64,000 nucleotides of DNA, from contig JAAROD010000094.1 of NCBI GenBank assembly GCA_012274445.1, positions 806,001 to 870,000 of the forward strand, given 5' to 3'. The position numbers were made by a program, and so were the translations under genes. The notes below the pieces were generated by a model. The model did not search any database. It was not told the origin of the DNA and worked only from the letters and a program-made list of their open reading frames with translations. This DNA comes from Sclerotiophoma versabilis. Its lineage: Eukaryota; Ascomycota; Dothideomycetes; Pleosporales; Didymellaceae. Shown here piece by piece: positions 22,012 through 32,461 of the stretch. Each line of letters opens with the position of its first letter. The first letter of the stretch is position 1.

Positions 22012-24043
22012 TCAGACGAACTCGGGCCAGTAGTTGTATGGCGCAAGATTCGGCCCGGTCCACTTCTCGCCGTACGGATTTGTCCTCGACCTCGCGAAGA
22101 AACCGTCTTGTGCATGCTCGAGGATTGAGATCCAAGATGAGGGTTCGGGGTGCTTGAGCCACTGTCTTGTGTTAGCATGTTGTTCTGATTGGTTAAAAGC
22201 GGAAGCAGCCGTCCACGTGGGACCACGCGTTGCGCGAGCTAGTGCTGCAGGGATAACGTAGGGCCTGCGAGGCAGATTTTGAAAAATACAACTAAGGGAG
22301 AGCGAGGCTTACTTGGTTGTGGAGGTGGTAGGTCCAGGCTCCGCGGAAGAAGTTCTCGAGTGTGCGGTTGTTGGGCGGGAATTTGTCTTCTTCGAACTTG
22401 TAGTCGGCAACGACGCCAGCTTTGCGGAGCTGTACTTCCTCGTCCAGTGTAGCCTGGAATGAGTCGGCGTGATCGCCCTTCGCGGGTGTTGCAGCCGAGG
22501 ACGCAGGAACGTGCTCCTCGTCTTCGTGGCCGCGGGTCTTGAGCTCCTTACGCGCCGCCTTGTCGAGGTCGATAGGTTCGAGCTGGCGACCGTCGTAGCT
22601 CTCCCATTCATCCTTGAGCGAGCCCTTCTTGCCCTTGAAGGCTGCACCGTAGTCGCGGAGACAGGGCACGGTGCATCGACCTTCGCGGTCCCAGTTGAAC
22701 TCGGTCCAGATGGGGTCGAATGCGCCGGTCTCAAGCATCAGGAACTCTTGGTCGCGTCCATCTTTCCAGGCCATGCGGCCGAGGACTCGTGGGTGGAAGT
22801 TGACGCCCATGCGGATACCACCATAAAGCAGGTAGGATGAGAGCGAGGAGTTGGCAGTGAGGGACATGATGGCGGTGTTGTAGTCACCAGGATGCGGGTG
22901 CGCAGCCCATCGCTCGGCGAAGGCGTGTTCCTTGGGTAAAAGGAGGGGTCGCATATCTCTAAGCATCAAGACGTCCATGTCGAAGTATGCACCACCATGG
23001 ATGTGTAGAACGATGAATCGGACCGCATCTGAGACAGCAACTGGAAGGAAGGTCATCTGTTTCGGCGTAAGGACAAGCCACTGTTGGCCGTTTTTGTCCT
23101 CGACAATGTTCTCGGCCAGCGCTCTCTCTCCATCAGCATTTGGTCGCCCAGGGGTGCTGTAGTAACCGAAGCCATTGATGTCTTCCTCGTCCTTGGGCAG
23201 GGGAATGCGCTTGGGAAAGTTCCAGGGCTTGAGAACAATGTCGCCGCGCTCAACCAGAGGCAGGAAGCGAGCGAAGAGGGCGTCTTTCGTCATCATGTTC
23301 TTGACGGCGTTTGGGTTCTTGTCGCTGTCAAGCCACAGCCAGAGGCGAGAGCATGCCAGGTTCTGGGTGTACAGATAGCTCTTGATGAAGACCTCGACAC
23401 GCCATGTTGCAGGGCCGGTCCAGTAGACGTGGTAGGGGATGATGGGACCTGGACAGGTACCGATGGTGGAACCGTTTGCAGGGATTGCCTCCTTGACAGG
23501 CACGTAGCTCTTGAGTGTGTTGTCGTGTCCGTCTGCATCAACGTACTCGGCCTTGCGAGGGTCCTGGGCACTGGCACGGGCAGGCTCCTCGGGCAGCTTG
23601 TAGTAGCGGTGCTCGTCGTCGGCGAAGAACTTCAGGCAGTCGAAGACGTTCCTCATCTTCTCAATGCCATTGTACGTGCCCCTGCACTCTTCAACCAGCA
23701 TGTGCATGTCAGCCTCGGTGTCGACGTGGGGGCGTGGGCCCATGTAGTCGTCCTTGACCTTGACCGCGGTAACGGGGCGGTTGAAGACGTTGGCGTGCGG
23801 GTTGATGGTGACGGACTTGGTGGTGCCGGCGAACTTGACCTGGACGCCTGACTTTGTCGACTTGATCAGCTCCGTGGGCCCAGCTTTGTCCAGAAAGGCG
23901 GGAATGCCCAGTTTTCCTTTGGTAGCGACACTGGGGTCGCTGACCATGTTTATGAGTCCATAGATGGTCGCATACAACAGCGCTGCCAGCACCAGGTTCT
24001 TCAGCAAGGCCCAGGCCGCCCGTGCTTTGGATCCCTCTGCCAT
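22012..24043 (-). CDS. GT32-type glycosyltransferase, type II Golgi membrane protein
   Basis: Two exons, 24043-22313 and 22161-22012, give 626 residues. The 151-nt intron joins TYHLHNQ to WLKHPEPSSWISILEHAQDG, an unusually long intron for this window, and the last exon ends in GPNLAPYNYWPEFV. A short N-terminal cytoplasmic tail is followed by a membrane helix (LLKNLVLAALLYATIYGLI). The sugar-binding DXD motif lies in HIHGGAYFDMDVLMLRDMRP; the glycosyltransferase-sugar-binding-DXD plus alpha-1,4-galactosyltransferase-like arrangement is that of GT32 (Och1-like and related enzymes). The donor is probably a nucleotide sugar in the Golgi; donor, acceptor and product are not assignable. The C-terminal 130 residues before the intron are rich in charged residues. 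Confidence 0.87.
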
Positions 24044-24945
24044 GGTGGATTGCTGGTCCGGGGTGGGCCCGTCGCTGCTGGTTCGCGAGTGCTACCGAAC
24101 AGGCGCCAGGCTTGCCGCAATGGATGTGTGTTGGGGGGTGTGCAGGTGTGTGTGGGTGTGTTCGAAGGCGGGTCGAGGGAAGCGTGCGAGGGCTGGGCGC
24201 GGTACGGGGTAGAAGGGTCTGAAGCTGTTGGGGGTTCTCAGGCGCGGCGCAGTGGGCCAGGTGCAGAGGTGCCAATGCGAGGTTCGGGCGTCGCAGAGAA
24301 AGAGAGTAGCCGGCGATTATGCAGCGGTCGAGGGCTGGGTGCTCAGGCGCGCAGAGGAGCGAGTCTGCGGCCTTGGTGTGCAGCTTGGAGAGGCGGTGCA
24401 CCGTTCGCAGAGCGGAGTGACGATCGATCGAAACTGGGAACCAAGCGTCTCCACCACGAGCTTTCCAGGCCACCAGCAACACGAGCAAGAACACAGCAGC
24501 AGCAGCGGGGAAGCAGAACGCGCGCAATAAGGAGAGACAAGAGGAGAGTCAAGAGAACCAAGAGCACAAGAAGCGGCGCGGCGTAGAATTGTAGGTCCAG
24601 CCTGCGGGAGCTGAGTAGCTAGCCTTGGGGTCCCTCTCTAATTTCCTGGAACATGGCCATGGCCACTGCGCCGCCCGCCCCTGACCCCCTGTACCACAAA
24701 AAACACCCTTTCTAGACCGCTCCGCGCCTTTTGCATCGCACGCCCGCCGTATCTCGTGTCGTCTGCCGTCGTTCCTTAGTCAGGCACACTGCCAAAACAA
24801 TCATGCCAAGCTGCCCCGTCAGCTGACCATTCGCTCCTGCCTCCACCCTTGTGTTTGGGCTGCGGCAGGTACGAGGATCCACTTCCAACTTAGTCCTCTG
24901 CAGCTGCTGGCCTGCCGTTTCCGCCAACTGCTCAGCCTTCTCTTG
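24044..24945. promoter_or_regulatory. Divergent promoter between glycosyltransferase and hydrolase-like genes
   Basis: About 900 bases, GC-rich on the left side and pyrimidine-rich on the right. Overlapping open frames on both strands here have the amino-acid make-up of GC-rich non-coding DNA, so I do not call a gene. Confidence 0.45.
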
Positions 24946-26322
24946 ATGCTTGCTCCTTCCCTTGCCCGCAGAGCGTGCACGCCAATTCGGACAAGCTTAC
25001 GCTCGTTGCGGCCAGCACCTTGTAGTTCCATCAACGCGCATCTCCACCCCTACTCAGTCGTCACAGCTCCACCGCGAGAGGAGCACTTCGACGTGCCGTG
25101 TCGGTCAAACGGTTCCGTCAAACTTGACGTCTACCACGCCCTTGATGCATCATCGCCCATTCTTATCTATCTGCCACCAGGGCCTGTACTACCTCAAAAC
25201 CCTGAGGCGGACGAAGGTATCATCGCCGCGTTACGCGCATCGAGCGCGGCGACCATTGTCCGCATCAACTACCGTGCATCCTCACAACATCAGTTCCCAA
25301 CACCGTATCACGATGTGCTTTACGGCTACGACTGGATCCAACAAAACCTACTTCTTGATGCCTCTCGGCGGCCCTATGCGGCACGCCTGGGCATTTGTGG
25401 CCAGTTGATGGGTGGCTCCATCGCGACCATGCTGGCTTTGACAGAGTGTCGAGTGGGTGAGAGCCGTATCGCTGCCGCCGCCATTAACAATCCAATTGTC
25501 GATTGGGTCTTTCCCGACGATCTGCCTCACATTAGCCCAGCAGAGTTGCCAGAGCCAATTTTCAACGAGGAAACCGCGTTTCCCGCTGAAGATGACATGA
25601 TGGCCTCGTTCAAAGCACTCAAAGTGGGAGAGCCGCCCAAGGCAAAAGCAAAGCGGAAGCGGAAGCCAAAAGCCGTGCCCTTAACTTCATGGCAAGCTTG
25701 GGCAGAGAACTCCATTATTCCCACTCTCCCTCTGGCTAAGATGCGCCAGGTGCTGTTTCGACGACAGGAAGATATCTTCGATCGCTTCACCTCGCCGATA
25801 CACTTCTTTCGTTCGCCACATGCGCAGCTCATCCTGCCACAAGCCGTAGACTCAACCCTTGACCAGCCTGATTACGCGCTCGATCTTGAAACCCAGATGA
25901 GTCTGAGCCACTACAACTCGTTCAACAGGGAAGCCCCGGAGCCCTTGGGGACACCTGAACTAACAAGATGTCGTTCCTACGCACGAGTATACCCACAAGC
26001 GGGTGGCGGGAAGGTCAGCTTACCAGCCTGGAGTATTACAACCGGATCACAAAGTCCACTTCACGATCAGGCAGCGGAGTTGTCCAAGGTGCTCAAACGC
26101 GGTATTGCTCGTCATGCTATGAAGTCTCAGACTGGCCGCACGCGAGCACATGATCCTTCTGAAAAACAATACTACGACGAGTATGCAGGGGAGAGAGTTC
26201 TTTTCGATTCGCGTGCAGACACCGGTCTTTGGACACAACAACTGCTTGGTCCAGAAAAATCGAAACATGTTGAACATGTTGGAACGTGGATGAAGCAATG
26301 TCTATCTCCAGAATATACATGA
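24946..26322 (+). CDS. Alpha/beta-hydrolase-like protein lacking the usual nucleophile motif, possibly mitochondrial
   Basis: One exon of 458 residues from the ATG at 24946. The first 35 residues are rich in Arg and Ser without acids (LARRACTPIRTSLRSLRP), as in mitochondrial targeting signals. The fold is suggested by ILIYLPPGP, IVRINYRASSQHQFPTPYHDVLYGYDWIQQNL and GICGQLMGGSIATMLALT, matching strands beta-3 to beta-6 and the elbow of an alpha/beta hydrolase. In the elbow the expected GxSxG reads CGQLMG, so the nucleophile Ser is replaced by Gln, and the HGGGF oxyanion motif is replaced by LPPGP. A catalytically inactive or non-classical member is the likeliest reading. A basic stretch (KAKAKRKRKPKAVPL) interrupts the lid region. 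No close family name can be given. Confidence 0.78.
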   Translation: MLAPSLARRACTPIRTSLRSLRPAPCSSINAHLHPYSVVTAPPREEHFDVPCRSNGSVKLDVYHALDASSPILIYLPPGPVLPQNPEADEGIIAALRASSAATIVRINYRASSQHQFPTPYHDVLYGYDWIQQNLLLDASRRPYAARLGICGQLMGGSIATMLALTECRVGESRIAAAAINNPIVDWVFPDDLPHISPAELPEPIFNEETAFPAEDDMMASFKALKVGEPPKAKAKRKRKPKAVPLTSWQAWAENSIIPTLPLAKMRQVLFRRQEDIFDRFTSPIHFFRSPHAQLILPQAVDSTLDQPDYALDLETQMSLSHYNSFNREAPEPLGTPELTRCRSYARVYPQAGGGKVSLPAWSITTGSQSPLHDQAAELSKVLKRGIARHAMKSQTGRTRAHDPSEKQYYDEYAGERVLFDSRADTGLWTQQLLGPEKSKHVEHVGTWMKQCLSPEYT

Positions 26323-27390
26323 GCATGCCATGACGCCGAAAGATCGAAGCACAGTTCAAGATCCTTCGAGTGCAATCTCGGAAATTGCCAAGCTGCAACA
26401 CACATCCATATTATCTGGCTACATATGGTGCGCTGTGAGCTCGCTTAACTTTACACGTAGGAGCATTTGGATTGAGCCGACTGCAATAGCAGCTACATTT
26501 GGGTCAGCATTCTTTTGGCTGACTTGCTCTCGTTTGCCGCTATTGAAGATGTCCTTGCATGATACCGTTTGTCTTTTGTATGAAGTGCATGCGAGATGTT
26601 GCTACAAATCTATCTTTGTCACTGTTCCTCAGAGGATATGAGCGACACGCTGGGAAGGAAGCAAGGATAGTACGTGACGGCAAGGTCACGGAGATTGCAA
26701 TAATTTTGGAGCTTGTGGGAGTGGTGAGTGATGAGGCGTGGAACAAGTTGTGGGAAGACATTTGAGGAGTCTGGAGGTGAAGCAGTGGTAGTGTGGAAGG
26801 TGATGAATGTAGATTGTGGATATGTCGTCTAGGTTCGTGCTCGAAGCGAGGCCGCTAAAAGTGCCGATGGCTTAATATAAGCCATGTGTGAGTTCTTATG
26901 CTGTCAGAACTCCACTTGCGTTCGTGGTTGGCCACTTCTTCTCTATGTGAGTGCATCTTCATAGAGGCTTGTATGAGGCAGTTATTTCCGGTACGTTATT
27001 GGTGTTTCCCTGCATCGATCCTATTACTTCCTCTTCGCCTTTGCTATTTTACATGGACATCGAGCGGCCTACACGGCCGTACTGCTGCGCCTTAGCTGGC
27101 AGAAAGCAACGTAGCACCGACATCTCGGCTGTGATCGCATGTATGACGTCCCTCCGCTATGAGATTAACACATATCATTGTCGTCTGTTTGTCTTCTTTC
27201 ATCATTGGATTGCGAGAGCGTACGAGAACTAAGCGGGGGGTTTTCATCACCTTTATGCGCGGCAAACAATATGAATGCTGTTGGCAGATCTAAGGACTGA
27301 TAAGTGGCCACTAGATGTGCGAGTTGACTTTTGGCACAGTGCTACCAAAGGGCAAGGGGAAGACACTAATGAAGCGAGTTTCAGCAAAAC
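26323..27390. other. Gene-poor stretch, left part of the decay island
   Basis: About 1.07 kb without a supported gene. A short plus-strand frame ending at 26765 (KEARIVRDGKVTEIAIILEL) has protein-like composition but no start or context; it may be a gene scrap. Confidence 0.45.
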
Positions 27391-28960
27391 AAGCTGCATT
27401 GCGTGCTCCAGCAGCTTCCTACGCCAGATCATGACTTCTTCGAAGAAGACGCTGAAATTGTTCTAACAGTTAGCGGAGGTGATGCCATGTCTGAGCCACT
27501 TGGAGAATTGAGCATAGCCGCAACTGCCAGCACCTCAAATAGTGCATTTTCAGCACTACCAGATGGGTCAGAACACAACACTACACAAGTCAAGGAGAGC
27601 GGAGAAGAGGCAACGTTGATATGACCCTCTGCCACCCGCGTTAAAGGTCAGCAAAGCAACAGATGGTCGGCAGTGAACGGCATTGATTCTTACGGGAACA
27701 TCATCTCGCCTATCGAAGGGTCTGACTCAAAGCTTGCCCTCAGTCATGAGACTGCAACACTCTGGTAGCGCTATATGAGCTGTTAAAGATAACTGAAGAC
27801 TGTAAGGAGGACGTTAGCGAGTAAGTAGATAAAGAATTTGAAAAATCACTAGGTCAATTACTGCAATTGTTATTGAAAAGATCAAAAGCGTTTGAGTAGT
27901 CTTTGCTAAAGAGCAAGTAAAAGGAAAAGCTGATCATGTTAATGGGAGCAAGGGAGTGCAAACTGCGGACGATGGCATAGAAGGAACTGGTCAAAGAGCT
28001 CACACGGTAGTGTGGCTCTGTTGGACTCCGAACTACTTTGACACTGTAGCATAGTTCTCGAGGAAGCGGAAAGTCAACGACATATCGGTAACCACCAAGC
28101 TCCTCTTACAAAAAGTACAAGACCATGATGCACACTTGGCTCGGCTCGGCTCGGACTATGAAGGGAAGAATTCAAACTTGCGTGTCGATCTAAAGGATTC
28201 CATCGAAGAATTCAAGATGACTGGATCTGCGAAGCAAGCTATAGGAAGGCCGAAAGAAGGCACTGCTAGAAGTGATGTGTGTAAGTACGGATCTGGTAAG
28301 AGTACAAAGCTTGCTGACCATTGCAACAGCAGAGCCACAGACGTCCACAAACCAGGTAGAGAGATCTTGAGGAGCAGATTCTCACATGGGGAACAAACAA
28401 AAACATACCTGGGGCAACAAGGCACAGCGAAAGTTGCGAGAGCCTCCCAGCACAGCCACAAGGGCTATAACGACCGAGAATGAGTCCGAAGACGAATCCG
28501 AAGACGACCCAGATGACGGCTCCGAACACGATCCCGAACACGATCCCGAACTCGACGAAACATCATCTTCAAGTGAGGAAGAAGTCGTGCCGGTGGAAAA
28601 GGCATTTTCCAACATCCGGTCTCCCTGGGGTCCTAAATCGCCTTTTGATATGTTGCCAGCGCACTCATTTGATCCTGTCACCCGTGATTTCAATATTCCC
28701 TTTGGAAATACGCGCAGACTCATCCATCCTATCTAAAAGCTGGCGAGGGCTGCTACCAGCCGTAAAAGCGCTGCCAAGACGGCGTTGTACGAGGTTTTCG
28801 GTGATAAGAGGCTTTTTGACGAAGATGTAGCAAAGAGAGAGATGGATACAGTTTGCAGGGCGTTTGAAGGGGGGGGGGGGGGGGGTTCGAGCACAAACAC
28901 ACAAGGGAAAGAGTGAATATGTGAGTGGTCACGATGGTAATGATGGCACTGGGGATGGTA
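27391..28960 (+). pseudogene. Heavily decayed gene of unknown function with coiled-coil and acidic regions
   Basis: Protein-like sequence continues on the plus strand for about 1.5 kb but is broken many times. Parts in order: an N-terminal piece (PTPDHDFFEEDAEIVLTVSG), RWSAVNGIDSYGNIISPIEG after a TGA at about 27621, a frame change near 27763, a Lys/Glu/Leu-rich coiled-coil-like region (27780-28010) containing five in-frame stops, another coiled coil (KVQDHDAHLARLGSDYEG), an acidic segment (NESEDESEDDPDDGSEHDPE), and a conserved-looking C-terminal part (SPFDMLPAHSFDPVTRDFNI, then ALYEVFGDKRLFDEDVAKRE). A G17 run at 28869-28885 lies at its end. I do not recognise the family. The stops are discussed under findings. 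No single spliced model repairs it. Confidence 0.62.
28869..28885. repeat. G17 homopolymer
   Basis: An uninterrupted run of 17 G within the decayed gene. Reading frames on its two sides connect only for certain run lengths, so its length would decide the local frame. Such runs are also prone to sequencing error. Confidence 0.9.
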
Positions 28961-31007
28961 GCTATCATCAGCGCTCTATGCGTACAGCCAGTGCTTCCGG
29001 TGTTAGGTAGTACTGTACTGTTCTGTTCGGCCTCGTTGTTCTACCGTGCCCTTCGACAAGCTGATCCTTTCCTCGCGTTCGAGCACCTCATACCAATCAA
29101 CCAGCACAGCTGAGCAGAAGTTGAAATCGGTGGGGCAAGACTGGGACGAGTGATTGTGTATGTGTTCGACAGGGCAGGATTGATGGAGTAGAGGAAGGCT
29201 AGAAATTTTGATCAAGGTGGAGAAGAGCACAAGAGCAGTCCTGGAGTTTACAGCAAAGAGACTGGATGATTGCGTGAGTGAGACAGTAATCAACCGGGGG
29301 GAGAGGTGGGCTGGAACCGCAGGGAGAAGTGAAGGAGGCACGCAGAAGAGGGAAGAGAAGCGGGGAGTAGAGGCACAAGACTTTAAAACGTTGAACAGAG
29401 CGAATAAGATCACTGAAGAAATTTTTCTTTGTAAATATTATGTTATCTACCAGGCTAGTAGCACAATGAAAACGTACTCTGACACTATAGATATTGTAAA
29501 AGTTTGCAGTTAAAGGTAAGGTCAATTTAATGGTGACTACTTCAGTTGGACTTGGTGAGAAACCGAACAAAAAGTTTGATTAGAGACATTGTCCTGCCGA
29601 AGCGACTTCAGTTCGTACATTCTCGACATTCATACAACTGGCAGATCGACATATAGTACCCCCTTGCACTACCAGGATTTTTAAGAAAGACATTTGATGG
29701 GGACTGAATAAACATTCTCCGTAGCTCTCCGCTGCTCTGAGCACAGTTTTTGCCTACAAGCGCCGTTGGGTCCCCAAGAAGGCGCTCGCTCGTATCTCCT
29801 CTCCAGCACGCGTGATTACGACGAAGCTGCAGCAGCAGCAACAATTATCCAAACAATGAACGAGCATGCATATAATGGCAGCCGAGCAAGTCCTGGTGTC
29901 TGTGCAATCGGTCCGCTAACTTTACGTGCACTCTTGTACCGGTATGCTTGCTTGTCACACAGGCTGCAAAACACCAGGTACGATACCTAGGCGCCCGCCT
30001 GTACATTCACGATCGATAGGTACCATTTCTTTGACATCTCTGAGGCTCTGGAACGTTGGCCGTGCGAAGACGGTCTGATAGGAACTCCGACTTTTCAGCA
30101 AGTTAGTGCGTATACTAAGCAATGGCAGTTCTACAGTGTCAGTGTGGAATGGCCAGAGCTCATACTTGGCAAAGCAAGAGATGAATTCCAAGCCCCAGAT
30201 GAACGCTTCGAAGTTTCATTTCCATTAATTCTGTGGTGAGTGAAGTGCTGTGCTGTGCTGTTTCGGCGACCATTGCCTGTACCGCCGACACACTACACGA
30301 TCACCTTGCATCCGTCGGAGTGACTTTTTAAAATACAGAATCAGTGACGTGTGGGACATAATGATAGAACATGTAGAGACAAAGTGTGGATTCGCTATCT
30401 ACGTCTGGTCGATTTTACTTTCAACCTTCCACCCAAGTGAACAGTCGACCTGCGAAGTAACATTACTTGGATCTCCTATCATGAGTGTAGAGTTTTCTTA
30501 GCGAGTAGATAGGTTCTTCATTACCAAAGCCACCTATGGGGTATGTCGCACGCTGAGGTACCAATCATTTTATAACTCCCTGAAGAATGGATCCCAGTAT
30601 ATGCAAGAGCAAGACTATATCGAAGCAGAGAGCAATAGATAAGGCAGTTCCGTGCCCCATTTGGGTGGACGAGAGTACAATTCTAGGTACGGTCAATGCT
30701 TCGTTGTGCGACTGACTGATTGATGCGTCGGCTACTGTTGTTCAACTTGGGATTGCGGCATTGTGTTCGTTTCGTCCTGATGTGACTTCAGCCTGGAGAT
30801 GTGCCAACGCTCCATGCCATCGCTGTATGGAGCATACTCGCTGGGACCCAACCGAGTCATGATGTTCTGAAACTAGGTCATGAGAACTGTGCTCTCTCAG
30901 CAGGATCGCAGCCATATAAGAGCGAGGGCCGCTCGCCGCTAAAATGCAAAACAGCTCCCATCATCGCTACTCGAACAATTAACACGCACTAAGTCCTTGA
31001 AAGAATC
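28961..31007. other. Gene-poor stretch with no supported gene
   Basis: About 2 kb of sequence with only short frames, no start/splice pattern and no recognisable protein. Small tandem TGTGC units occur near 30247-30261. The final 100 bases hold the promoter of the secreted protein gene at 31008. Confidence 0.5.
30915..30920 (+). promoter_or_regulatory. TATA-like box of the secreted protein gene
   Basis: TATAAG in the context CATATAAGAG, about 93 bases before the ATG at 31008, is a plausible TATA box for this gene. Confidence 0.45.
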
Positions 31008-32045
31008 ATGAGGCCTTCCATTGCAAAGCTCCTCGCAGTAATGCTCATTGTGAGCGCCCACGGGGCAATGCTACCAGATGAAAACAACAACGACAACGAA
31101 GAATGGGTCGTTGAGCTCGATGAAAAAACCGAGATTCGCAAGCGGGGAGAGGAGAACGTATGTCCAATATCCACTATTCACCCAACGGTGCCAGCTACTC
31201 ACGGTGAGACTACAGGCAGTCGTCATTAATGGTAAGAACTGGCTTTTCTGCACTCAGGAAGGAAGGCTCGTTGTCCAAACCGACTCTGGCAAGGGCAAAT
31301 ACGCATCTTGCTGTGACAAAGGCCAGTCTCTTTTTTGGCAGCAAAGACACTGTGTTCAAGTGCTGTCCTGACGGCCACGAACTCATGGCAAACAATGGAA
31401 AATACGCCTATTGTCTTGTCGGAACGGTGTTTGACGGCGAGAAATGCAAACCAAAGGACCCGGTGTGTAAGAACGGCAAGGTGTTGGTAGATGGAAAGTG
31501 CGTCTGCCCAGAGGGTACTGAAGAAGGCGCAGATGGTGTCTGCAAACCCAAGGCCAAATGCAACTCTGGCCTCAAGTCCGGTACGTCTCCACTTAGCTGA
31601 CACAATTTAATATGCTCTTAGTGTCGGCAGGAAACTGTTACACTTTCACCACGGAAAGTGGCCTGCGCTATGGACTCAACGATGAGAAAGAAGGATGGAA
31701 GTACTCCCCGGCCAACCAAGTGCACAATACTTCTTCGGAAAGTTCCAGCTTTGTGCCGAAGCAAACATCTTCGGGCTAACCAAATGGCCGTGCGGCAAGT
31801 ACTGCTGGAGCGGCTTCCCTGGTGGTCTTGGGCCTACCTGCCCCGCGGACAGAGTGGGTATGAGTTTCTACACCAACAACCCACAGTTATGCATTCCCAT
31901 CACCATCCAGGAGATTCCATGCGATACGAAGAGTAATGAGAACAACTGCCTTTGGCAGTCTGGACCGAATCCGTGCCCGGGCTGTGAGCCAGTGAACTGC
32001 AAGCATGCGCCTGGACAGGCAACGGATGTGAAGGGGATCAAATGA
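31008..32045 (+). pseudogene. Secreted cysteine-rich protein gene with two apparent frameshifts
   Basis: Exons 31008-31157, 31216-31580 and 31622-32045, with clean introns (31158-31215, GTATGT..CTACAG; 31581-31621, GTACGT..CTTAG). The product begins with a signal peptide (MRPSIAKLLAVMLIVSAHGA), then an acidic stretch and a KR dibasic site, and has about 23 cysteines in the mature part, e.g. SCCDKG, KCCPDGHEL, CVCPEG and CPGCEPVNC. The frame changes twice: an extra base at the T6 run 31331-31336 and a missing base near 31715-31727. Sequence on both sides of each site clearly belongs to the same protein. This is either a recently broken gene or two homopolymer/indel assembly errors in a functional secreted protein, perhaps an effector. 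Function unknown. Confidence 0.72.
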
Positions 32046-32461
32046 AGATCGCGTTGCAACAAGTTGGAACTCTGCCAAGTTGTAAGTTGTACCTACATGG
32101 CTGAGAAAGTTAGGTGAGAATTGACGCTGAATTCGATTGATGTCGAAGTCGCCGACATCGGAGAGGTTGTTGAAGGACCGGTGATGCACTCATATGGATA
32201 AACAAACTTAGTCGCTCTTTGACTTTTTTCTTCCTTGCATTTGGTGATCCTGCGAAGTCTGAAAACGATGAGAAGAGATGTTGGCTGAGCTGTGGGCTAA
32301 GGTGAAGATTCAGACGCAGTGATGAGTAGTCGCACTGAACAACAAATAGGAAGGAGGGTCAAGTGTGGATCCTCAAAAGCCGCTGAAGTCGAAATGGCAG
32401 TGGTAATCGTAGCTTCACATTAAATTCTACGAACCTTGCCTTCAGCTTCTACAGGTGGTCA
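32046..32461. other. Intergenic gap between convergent genes
   Basis: About 415 bases between the secreted protein gene and HBS1, which converge. Nothing else seen. Confidence 0.5.

Noticed and set aside
23084..23851. 255-residue plus-strand open frame opposite the glycosyltransferase
   Set aside because: Antisense of a coding exon with biased composition and no start context.
24050..24586. 178-residue plus-strand frame in the glycosyltransferase promoter
   Set aside because: Arg/Gly/Ala-rich, overlaps other frames, no recognisable protein or splicing; typical of GC-rich promoter DNA.
30247..30261. Short tandem TGTGC units and GGCTC units at about 28140-28154
   Set aside because: Three copies only; too short to call a microsatellite of interest.
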